Shown here: positions 1 through 5,666 of the stretch, one piece after another
Position numbering within the stretch: position 1 is the first letter of the stretch
Layout: the number at the start of each line of letters is the position of its first letter
NCBI GenBank assembly: GCA_936943465.1
Contig: CAKZJN010000090.1
Coordinates: forward strand, 1 to 5,666
DNA: 5,666 nucleotides
From: an uncultured Rhodoferax sp.
GTDB taxonomy: Bacteria; Pseudomonadota; Gammaproteobacteria; Burkholderiales; Burkholderiaceae_C
Direction: 5' to 3'
Made by a program: the position numbers and the translations under genes
Notes under the pieces: model-generated
Databases searched by the model: none
Seen by the model: only the letters and a program-made list of their open reading frames with translations
What the model was told of the DNA's origin: nothing

Positions 1-113
1 ACGGGCTCTGCGTCTCTTTGACGCGAATCAATCTGTTCTATTCAGTACAAAAAATTGATGGTACCCTCGTTAGTATTAGATAAAGTCTTACGTTGGTGTT
101 GTTACATACAAGT
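1..113 (+). promoter_or_regulatory. Upstream region with weak sigma70-like promoter candidate
   Basis: This stretch lies before the sensor-kinase gene, is A+T-richer than the rest of the window and carries no convincing coding frame. The best promoter-like pair I can find is TTGATG (55-60) as a -35 and GATAAA (79-84) as a -10, 18 bases apart, each matching the consensus at four of six positions. Transcription would then start near 90-93, leaving a leader of only about 20 bases before the ATG at 114. A second -35-like TTGACG (18-23) has only a poor -10 (TTCAGT, 41-46) at 17 bases. No convincing Shine-Dalgarno sequence precedes the ATG. The assignment is weak, since such matches are common by chance in A+T-rich DNA. 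Confidence 0.25.
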
Positions 114-116
114 ATG
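105..116. repeat. Short dyad overlapping the start codon
   Basis: CATAC-AA-GTATG is a perfect 5-base inverted repeat with a 2-base centre, and its right arm contains the ATG start codon of the sensor kinase gene. The spacer is too short for an RNA hairpin, so if it has a function it would be as a protein-binding dyad on DNA. It may equally be chance. Confidence 0.2.
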
Positions 117-2264
117 AATCAGTCTGTTCAGGACATCCGCAACCGCTTGTTGGTTGCGCGTTTGCCCGCGATGCCGCAGATATTGCTTAAGCTGCTGGAG
201 TTATGCCAGGCAGACGGGGCAGGCATGGCTGAAATGTCCAAGCTGGTTGGCAACGACGCCGGGATGACGGTCAAGGTGTTGCAAGTAGCCAACAGCGCCG
301 CTTACCACCGGGGGGGCCAAAAAGTCGGGCTGATGCAGGCGCTTGGCACCCTGGGTGTGGACATGATAAAGACGCTGGTGATCAGCGAGTCAGTGCTCCA
401 GACCTTCAACGGATTCCCCTATTCCAACAATGCCGACCTGCGCAGTTTCTGGAAACATGCACTGGCCACGGCCGTCATTGCCCGCGATATCGCGCGTGCC
501 ATGGACTACGCCCAGCCCGAAGAGGCCTACCTGGCCGGCCTGCTGCACGATGTTGGGCGACTGGCTTTGCTGGCGGCAGCGCCGGAAGAATACGGCACAA
601 ATTTCTACGCCGAAGACGACGAAAAACTGTGCGAAGTCGAGCAGCGTGCCTTGGAAATTTGTCACACCGAGGCTGGTGCCTGGGTCGTGGAGCGGTGGAA
701 TCTGGATTCCTTCATGGCGGATGCCATCCTGTACCACCACGAGCCTGCGGCTCGGGTGGATGCGGCGCACCCGCTGATTCGAATCGTTCACCTTGCGCAT
801 CAATTGGCGAACCACGACGAGTCGGTTCCCTTGGCTGCGGATTCCGGTGAGTTGTGCCGGCTCGGTGGTGAAGACTTGCACGCTATTCACCAGGGGGCCG
901 CGGCCCAGGTGACCAAAGCGGCTGGGTATTTGGGAATCGACATTGCGGGGTTGGCGGGTTGGGTGCCTCCGCTTGCGGTCACTCCGATTGCCAGCAAGGC
1001 CAGTCCGGTGCAGCAACGACTTGGCGAAGAAATGCGCCATATGACCATGGCCGCCGAAGTGGGCCAGTCTTTTGCGCGGCAAAAGGACGATGCCCAGTTG
1101 CTGAAATCGGTGCGCCAAAGTGCCCACATCCTGTTTGATCTCGAAGACACCATCATTTTGCTGATGAATGGCAGTGGCCAGTCTTTGATCGGGGTCTCGA
1201 TGGGCGAGCAACGTTCGCGGCTGGCGGAGTTTGCCGTCACGCTGTCGGGTGGAGGCGGCATTGCGCAGTGTGCGATGCAGGGGCGTGTGACCTTTCTCAA
1301 CCGCAAGAGTGGTTTGATGAGCCTGGCAGAGGAGCAGTTGCTGCGGATTTTTGACGTCGAGTGCCTGGTGTGCGTGCCCATGTCCATGGGATCACGTTGC
1401 CTGGGTGTGATCGTGGGTGCGGTGCCGCAATGGTTGCACGCGGACCTGCAGCGGCGTGAGCGGTTCTTGTTGTCGTATGGCCAGCAGGCGGCTCAGGCCC
1501 TGAATGCCGCCAACGCGGAGCGCGGTGAAATCGACCGCCGCATTGCCACGGTGAAGGAAGAGTTCCATCAGAGTTCGCGGCGGGTATTGCATGAAGTCAA
1601 CAATCCGTTGGCCATCATCAAGAATTACCTGGGCGTGCTGGATGACAAACTGAGCCGGCAGGAACCCGTGGATGGCACCCTGACGATTCTGAATGAAGAG
1701 ATCGACCGGGTTGGCACCATCATGCAGGAGTTTGTGGGGGGGGCACCGAAAGCGCCGCTTGCCAAGTTCGAACTGAACCGCCTTGCCAACAACGTAGTCC
1801 GCTTGTTTCGCGAGAGCAAGTTTCTGCCGCCTTCGGTAGAAATCGTGGCGAAACTGACCGCGCAGGAATGCGAAGTCGAAGGGACGGCCGACACGCTCAA
1901 ACAGATTCTGGTGAACCTGATCAAGAACGCGGTCGAGGCCATGCCACGCGGCGGGCGCATTGACATCATCAGCAGCGGCCGGGTTCAGCGTGATGGCGTC
2001 ACTCTTTATGAGTTGTGCGTAAAAGACAATGGCCCTGGAATCCCTCCCGAGCAGCGCAGTCGGCTGTTCTCACCCGTGCAGAGTGCCAAGGCGGGCAACA
2101 ACCGGGGCATCGGGCTGAGTATTGTTCACGGCTTGGTGAAAAAATTAGGGGGGCGTATTGAGTGCGTCAGCGGGTCTTCCGGGACCGTGTTTGAAATCTA
2201 CCTGCCAGTGCCTGGGGCAAAGCCGCTAGGTGCATCTGTGGCCACCGTCCAAGATCGGTTGTAG
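114..2264 (+). CDS. HDOD-GAF-histidine kinase, cytosolic hybrid sensor protein
   Basis: A 716-residue protein that probably senses a cytoplasmic signal and starts a phosphorelay. Residues about 10-210 form an HDOD domain (HD-related output domain): it has the LPAMPQ start and AGLLHDVGRL with an HD pair at H145/D146, plus H115 and H208-H209. Residues about 315-465 look like a degenerate GAF domain. Residues about 473-540 are the dimerisation/phosphotransfer helices, with the H-box HEVNNPL and phosphoacceptor H493 (codon 1590-1592); the ExxN after it (E494, N497) is the motif linked to kinase/phosphatase activity in HisKA proteins. The ATPase domain follows: N-box with N601 and N605, G1 box DNGPGIP at 638-644, F-box LF at 651-652, and G2 box RGIGLSIV from 664. 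The ATP lid is short, as in NtrB-like kinases. No signal peptide or membrane segment is visible. The ATG at 114 is chosen because the HDOD domain starts shortly after it; an in-frame TTG at 93 would add seven residues. Neither start has a good ribosome binding site. The response regulator gene begins 27 bases downstream and is its likely partner. The family assignment is secure; the signal is unknown. Confidence 0.95.
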   Translation: MNQSVQDIRNRLLVARLPAMPQILLKLLELCQADGAGMAEMSKLVGNDAGMTVKVLQVANSAAYHRGGQKVGLMQALGTLGVDMIKTLVISESVLQTFNGFPYSNNADLRSFWKHALATAVIARDIARAMDYAQPEEAYLAGLLHDVGRLALLAAAPEEYGTNFYAEDDEKLCEVEQRALEICHTEAGAWVVERWNLDSFMADAILYHHEPAARVDAAHPLIRIVHLAHQLANHDESVPLAADSGELCRLGGEDLHAIHQGAAAQVTKAAGYLGIDIAGLAGWVPPLAVTPIASKASPVQQRLGEEMRHMTMAAEVGQSFARQKDDAQLLKSVRQSAHILFDLEDTIILLMNGSGQSLIGVSMGEQRSRLAEFAVTLSGGGGIAQCAMQGRVTFLNRKSGLMSLAEEQLLRIFDVECLVCVPMSMGSRCLGVIVGAVPQWLHADLQRRERFLLSYGQQAAQALNAANAERGEIDRRIATVKEEFHQSSRRVLHEVNNPLAIIKNYLGVLDDKLSRQEPVDGTLTILNEEIDRVGTIMQEFVGGAPKAPLAKFELNRLANNVVRLFRESKFLPPSVEIVAKLTAQECEVEGTADTLKQILVNLIKNAVEAMPRGGRIDIISSGRVQRDGVTLYELCVKDNGPGIPPEQRSRLFSPVQSAKAGNNRGIGLSIVHGLVKKLGGRIECVSGSSGTVFEIYLPVPGAKPLGASVATVQDRL
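1736..1743 (+). repeat. G8 homopolymer tract inside the kinase gene
   Basis: Eight consecutive G bases encode the end of Val541 and then Gly542-Gly543, in the linker between the phosphotransfer helices and the ATPase domain. Loss of one G would bring a TGA into frame at 1774-1776 and remove the whole ATPase domain; gain of one G would run out of frame to a TGA near 1962. A G7 run also lies at 310-316 in the HDOD domain. Eight bases is at the low end of what supports frequent slippage, so this is a candidate only. Confidence 0.6.
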
Positions 2265-2291
2265 CCAGCCCTTGAGAAACATTGCTTTGCC

Positions 2292-4478
2292 ATGACCGCT
2301 GACATCAGTTTTCTCCAACCCTACCCCCCCGAGCCACCCCCCGAGGATTTTCAGCCGCGCTTATTGCTGGTGGATGACGAGCCACGCATGCTCTTCAGCC
2401 TGGTGGAGTTGCTCAAGGGGCGTGGCTATCAGTTGAGCACGGCGGCTGGCGGCCGTGAAGCCATTGCGCGCATGAAACAAGCGCCGTTTGACCTGCTGCT
2501 GTTGGACTTGCAGATGCCCGACATCAGTGGCCATGACGTCATGGATTTCGTGAATGAAAGCTACCAGGGCGTCAGCGTCATCATTACCAGCGGTGCGACA
2601 GAAATCGATGAGGCCATTGGTGCCATTCGGCGCGGTGCCTACGGCTATTTGCGTAAACCGTACTCACGTGAAGAACTGTTAAGGACCATCGATAACGCGC
2701 TGATGCAACGTAAGTTGGAAGCGGAAAACCAGCGCATTGCCTTGCGCTTGGAGCGCTCCGAGCGCTTGTACCGTTACCTGGTGGATGGTTCCCCCGACAT
2801 AATTTACACCCTGGACCCGCAGGGCAATATCTCCTTTATCAACGACCGGGTGCAGCCGTTGCTGGGCTTCCGGCGTTCAGAGCTGATTGGTCAGCACTAT
2901 TCCGTGTTGGTGCATGAAGCGGACATGGAGCGGGCCAACTATGTCTTTAACGAAGGGCGGAGTGAATTTGCCCGCTCGCGCAATGTCGAATTGCGGCTGA
3001 ATTCCAAGCACGACGACTACGAGCCGCGCACCTTCAGCATCGAGTTGGTACTGATCAATCTGGTGGGGGATGAAGTCTCCTCCAAAGCGTCTGCGGCGGG
3101 GCCCAAGTCCATGGGCATTTATGGCGTGGCACGCGACATTACCGACCGCAAGCGGGCCGACGCCAAGATCGCCTACCAGGCCTACCACGACATCCTGACC
3201 GAATTGCCCAACCGTGCGCTGTTCAACGACCGCCTGGGCTTGGCATTGCTGCAAGCGCGTCGCAATGATTCGATGCTGGCGGTGATGTTCATTGACCTGG
3301 ACCGCTTCAAGATGGTGAACGACACCTTCGGCCATGGTGGCGGAGATGGCTTGTTGCAGCAGGTTTCCTCGCGGCTCAAGGCGTGTCTGCGCAAGTGCGA
3401 TACCTTGTCCCGCATTGGTGGCGATGAGTTCACCGCCATCCTGCCTGAGCTGAATTCGCGGGAAGACGCGGCCCTGATTGCCGACAAATTTGTCGAAAGC
3501 CTGCGGCCACCGTTCGTCATTGCGGGGCAGAACGTGCACCTGACCGCCAGCATCGGGGTGGCGCTGTTTCCCGATGACGGCCTGAAAATAGACGACCTGC
3601 TCCGCAATGCCGACGTGGCGATGTACCACATGAAGGCCAAGGGTCGGAACGGACATGCGTTTTTTGATCAGGAACTGCTCGACGCGCCCCTGCACAAGAT
3701 CGCCTTGCAGCATGATTTGCACCTGGCCCTGGAACGCAACGAGCTGGAAATGTTCTACCAGCCGCAAATTGACATTTCGACCAAAAAAATCATCGGCGCC
3801 GAAGCGCTGATGCGTTGGAACCATCCGGAACGGGGTTTCCTGGGGGCCGGAGAATTTTTGCCCTTTGCGGAAGAAAGCGGCCTGATCATTCCCATCAGCG
3901 ACTGGATGCTGGGCGCCATTTGCCGTGACTATCTGGACTGGCGCGGTCTGTGTGGCGATTCCCTGCGGCTCTCGCTCAACATTTCTCCGCAGTACCTGGA
4001 CCGGGGCGACTTCTTTGACAAATTGCAAACCGCTTTGGCGCGTTACAAGATCCCGCCCAGCCGGTTCGAAGTGGAAGTTACTGAAAACATTTGCATCCGC
4101 AACCCACAGACGGCCATCGACCAACTCGATAAGCTATGCCAGTTGGGTGTGAGCGTGGCCATCGACGATTTTGGTACCGGTTACTCCTCGTTGTCGTACC
4201 TGCACCGGTTTCCCATTCACACGATCAAGATCGACCGGGCCTTTGTCATGGAAATCCGGGATGAAGGCATGCAGTTCCCGGTGGTTCTGGCCATTGTGGC
4301 GATTGCCCAGGGCCTGGGGCTGAACCTGGTAGCCGAAGGGGTAGAGACCGAAATTCAGGAGCGCTATCTGGCCGAAGCGGGCTGCAAAATCATGCAGGGT
4401 TACCTGTACCACCAGCCCATGTCACAGAGCCACTTGCTCGACCTGATGCGCGAGCAGGCGATCGTTCCGGTGCACTAA
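2292..4478 (+). CDS. Response regulator with REC-PAS-GGDEF-EAL, dual c-di-GMP enzyme
   Basis: A 728-residue cytosolic regulator predicted to make and/or break the second messenger c-di-GMP under phosphorylation control. After a proline-rich 20-residue tail comes a REC domain (about 22-137) with acidic pair D28/D29, phosphoacceptor D72 (codon 2505-2507), the Thr/Ser switch region at 99-100 and K122. A charged helical linker leads to a PAS domain (about 155-285) ending in the usual GVARDITDRKRA junction. The GGDEF domain (about 295-458) has metal-site D335, the intact GGDEF at 376-380 and an RxxD inhibitory site (R367-D370) five residues before it. The EAL domain (about 465-722) has E504-A-L, N563, the ExTE motif E595-E598, the D625-D626 loop DDFGTGYSS, K646, E682 (EGVE) and Q702. 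All catalytic residues I can check are present, so both activities are plausible; in many such proteins one dominates. The ATG at 2292 sits 27 bases after the kinase stop, with only a weak GAGAAA (2274-2279) upstream. It is probably co-transcribed with that kinase. Confidence 0.97.
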   Translation: MTADISFLQPYPPEPPPEDFQPRLLLVDDEPRMLFSLVELLKGRGYQLSTAAGGREAIARMKQAPFDLLLLDLQMPDISGHDVMDFVNESYQGVSVIITSGATEIDEAIGAIRRGAYGYLRKPYSREELLRTIDNALMQRKLEAENQRIALRLERSERLYRYLVDGSPDIIYTLDPQGNISFINDRVQPLLGFRRSELIGQHYSVLVHEADMERANYVFNEGRSEFARSRNVELRLNSKHDDYEPRTFSIELVLINLVGDEVSSKASAAGPKSMGIYGVARDITDRKRADAKIAYQAYHDILTELPNRALFNDRLGLALLQARRNDSMLAVMFIDLDRFKMVNDTFGHGGGDGLLQQVSSRLKACLRKCDTLSRIGGDEFTAILPELNSREDAALIADKFVESLRPPFVIAGQNVHLTASIGVALFPDDGLKIDDLLRNADVAMYHMKAKGRNGHAFFDQELLDAPLHKIALQHDLHLALERNELEMFYQPQIDISTKKIIGAEALMRWNHPERGFLGAGEFLPFAEESGLIIPISDWMLGAICRDYLDWRGLCGDSLRLSLNISPQYLDRGDFFDKLQTALARYKIPPSRFEVEVTENICIRNPQTAIDQLDKLCQLGVSVAIDDFGTGYSSLSYLHRFPIHTIKIDRAFVMEIRDEGMQFPVVLAIVAIAQGLGLNLVAEGVETEIQERYLAEAGCKIMQGYLYHQPMSQSHLLDLMREQAIVPVH
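2321..2345 (+). other. Proline-rich N-terminal tail encoded by C7 and C6 tracts
   Basis: Codons 11-18 of the response regulator read Tyr-Pro-Pro-Glu-Pro-Pro-Pro-Glu. They contain a C7 run (2324-2330) and a C6 run (2337-2342). Consecutive prolines, especially three in a row (15-17), are known to stall ribosomes unless elongation factor P assists, so this tail may slow early translation. The segment precedes the REC fold and is not part of it. Confidence 0.6.
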
Positions 4479-4489
4479 GCAGTGCAACC
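4469..4489 (+). terminator. Hairpin spanning the response-regulator stop codon
   Basis: TGCACT (4471-4476) and AGTGCA (4481-4486) form a perfect 6-base stem with an AAGC loop. It can be extended by GG/CC (4469-4470 with 4488-4489) if A4487 is bulged. The TAA stop codon (4476-4478) lies within the structure. No T tract follows on the + strand, so this is not a canonical intrinsic terminator; it may stabilise the 3' end or contribute to termination in another way. Confidence 0.35.
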
Positions 4490-4524
4490 CGAGACCCGCA
4501 CGCCGTGCGAGCCTCGGACGCACT
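4481..4524. terminator. Nested inverted repeats in convergent intergenic region
   Basis: Three stems nest inside the gap between the two convergent genes: AGTGC (4481-4485) with GCACT (4520-4524), CCGAG (4489-4493) with CTCGG (4513-4517), and CGCAC (4497-4501) with GTGCG (4505-4509) around a GCC loop. Small internal loops separate them. The structure fills almost all of the 46-base gap and could act on transcripts from both sides. Neither strand has a following U tract, so if it terminates transcription it is not by the simple intrinsic mechanism. It competes with the hairpin at the upstream stop codon for bases 4481-4485. Confidence 0.4.
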
Positions 4525-5666
4525 TCACAGCGATTTGAAAATGTCTGCCGCGGCGGCTACGGTCTGCGCAATGTCTGCGTCGGTGTGCGCCGCGCTCATA
4601 AAGCCCGCTTCGTACAGCGCCGGTGCGATGTAAACGCCACGGTCCAAGAGGCCATGGAACAGGGTGTTGAACCGGGCGTTGTCCGTGGTCATCACCTTGG
4701 CGTAGTTCTGCGGCAATTCAGGGAACAGGAAGAAGCCGAACATGCCGCCCTCGCTGTCGCCGCAGAACGGCACCCCCGCTTTAGTGGCGGCATCGGTCAG
4801 GCCACTGATCAGGGCCTGTGTCTTGCGGCTCAGGTCTTCGTAGAAACCAGGCTTGCCAATCTCAGTCAGCGTGGCCAAGCCGCAGGCGGTGGCTACCGGG
4901 TTACCGGACAAGGTTCCGGCCTGGTAGACCGGGCCCAGCGGCGCCAACTGTTCCATCAAATGGCGCTTGCCACCAAAGGCGGCCAGTGGCATGCCGCCGC
5001 CAATCACCTTGCCCAGCACGGTCATATCGGGCTCAAAGCCGGGGATGTCACGGGCATACACGCTCTGCGCACTTCCAAAGGCCACGCGCAAGCCGGTCAT
5101 CACTTCGTCGAGGCACAGAATGGCGCCGTATTGGGTACACAGTTCGCGGCAGCGCTTCATGAAGGGCACGCTGGCGCGCACAAAGTTCATGTTGCCGGCA
5201 ATCGGCTCAATGATCAGGCAGGCCAGTTCTTTGCCGTGCAGGGCAAAGGCTTCTTCGAGTTGCTGCAGGTTGTTGAATTCCAGCACCAGCGTGTGCTGCA
5301 CTACTTCGGGTGGCACGCCGGCACTGGTGGGGTTACCAAACGTAGCCAGGCCGGAGCCGGCCTTCACCAGCAGCGCATCGGCGTGGCCGTGGTAGCAGCC
5401 TTCAAACTTGATGATCTTGTGGCGGCCGGTGGCACCGCGTGCCACGCGGATAGCGCTCATGCCGGCTTCGGTGCCGCTGCTCACCAGACGCACCATGTCC
5501 ATGCTGGGCACGCGTGCCAGAATGGCTTCGGCCAGTTCCACTTCGCGCTCGGTCGGTGCGCCAAACGAAAAACCTTCAACGGCAGCCTTTTGTACGGCTT
5601 CCAGCACGGCCGGGTGACCGTGGCCCAGAATCATCGGGCCCCAGGAACCAATGAAGTCGATGTATT
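4525..5666 (-). CDS. hemL: Glutamate-1-semialdehyde 2,1-aminomutase (partial, start missing)
   Basis: HemL is a cytosolic pyridoxal-phosphate enzyme that converts glutamate-1-semialdehyde to 5-aminolevulinate, the precursor of haem and other tetrapyrroles in the C5 pathway. The frame is open from its TGA stop (4525-4527) to the window edge. The visible part begins [11 protein letters not shown], matching about residue 52 of the roughly 426-residue E. coli enzyme, so about 51 N-terminal residues and the true start lie outside; the Met at 5632-5634 is internal. Family landmarks in order are [27 protein letters not shown] (phosphate-binding loop), [26 protein letters not shown] (the Asp contacting the cofactor ring), [10 protein letters not shown] with the Schiff-base lysine at codon 5008-5010, AGTLSGNP, and the C-terminal AGFMSAAH. 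The gene is intact where visible and converges on the c-di-GMP regulator gene with a 46-base gap. No functional link to that module is evident. The identification is very secure. Confidence 0.98.
   Translation of the reverse strand, partial: YIDFIGSWGPMILGHGHPAVLEAVQKAAVEGFSFGAPTEREVELAEAILARVPSMDMVRLVSSGTEAGMSAIRVARGATGRHKIIKFEGCYHGHADALLVKAGSGLATFGNPTSAGVPPEVVQHTLVLEFNNLQQLEEAFALHGKELACLIIEPIAGNMNFVRASVPFMKRCRELCTQYGAILCLDEVMTGLRVAFGSAQSVYARDIPGFEPDMTVLGKVIGGGMPLAAFGGKRHLMEQLAPLGPVYQAGTLSGNPVATACGLATLTEIGKPGFYEDLSRKTQALISGLTDAATKAGVPFCGDSEGGMFGFFLFPELPQNYAKVMTTDNARFNTLFHGLLDRGVYIAPALYEAGFMSAAHTDADIAQTVAAAADIFKSL

Noticed and set aside
27..59. ATCAAT and ATTGAT inverted repeat as an operator
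   Set aside because: The arms are only six A+T-rich bases with 21 bases between them, which is easily expected by chance.
390..1211. A 273-codon open frame on the minus strand
   Set aside because: It is antisense to the HDOD and GAF coding region, its translation resembles no family I know, and the plus-strand frame is clearly the real gene.
2139..2153. A6 followed by TTA and G6, considered as a programmed frameshift site
   Set aside because: It encodes the ordinary Lys-Lys-Leu-Gly-Gly of the kinase C-terminal fold, the frame continues normally to the stop, and no stimulatory structure is evident.
2877..4124. A 415-codon open frame on the minus strand
   Set aside because: It lies wholly antisense to the PAS-GGDEF-EAL coding region, shows no recognisable domain, and such long antisense frames are common opposite G+C-rich genes.
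4967..5395. A 142-codon open frame on the plus strand
   Set aside because: It is opposite hemL, whose conserved motifs fully explain the segment; the translation is rich in Ser, Arg and Pro as expected for a shadow frame.
4525..5666. A functional link between hemL and the c-di-GMP module
   Set aside because: The genes are convergent, so not in one operon, and hemL is a housekeeping gene; nothing in the sequence beyond adjacency connects them.

Overview
The window looks like chromosomal DNA of a betaproteobacterium, probably Burkholderiales and perhaps close to Comamonadaceae (Rhodoferax-like). This is inferred from the G+C-rich coding style, the betaproteobacterial look of the HemL sequence, and the presence of a large cytosolic HDOD-type signalling protein. 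The exact genus cannot be fixed from the sequence alone.

Layout: positions 1-113 are a comparatively A+T-rich upstream region with only weak promoter-like elements and no recognisable gene. Positions 114-2264 (+) encode a soluble multidomain sensor: an N-terminal HDOD domain, a GAF-like middle domain and a C-terminal histidine kinase. After a 27-base gap, 2292-4478 (+) encodes a response regulator with the order REC-PAS-GGDEF-EAL, in which the phosphoacceptor, both c-di-GMP catalytic centres and the GGDEF inhibitory site all look intact. A 46-base intergenic segment with nested inverted repeats separates it from a convergent gene at 4525-5666 (-), hemL (glutamate-1-semialdehyde 2,1-aminomutase). 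The window edge removes about the first 51 codons of hemL.

How the genes may work together: the first two genes are tandem, closely spaced and complementary in domain content, so they most likely form a two-component c-di-GMP module. The HDOD/GAF sensor kinase would sense a cytoplasmic signal, autophosphorylate on its H-box histidine and pass the phosphate to the REC domain of the second protein, biasing its cyclase or phosphodiesterase output. The signal, the direction of output and the phenotype cannot be read from the sequence. hemL is a tetrapyrrole-biosynthesis housekeeping gene and is probably an unrelated neighbour.

I see no RNA genes, mobile elements or CRISPR arrays. The most notable item is the HDOD-GAF-kinase / REC-PAS-GGDEF-EAL pair. 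Its individual domains are known families; whether this exact pairing has been characterised experimentally cannot be judged here.
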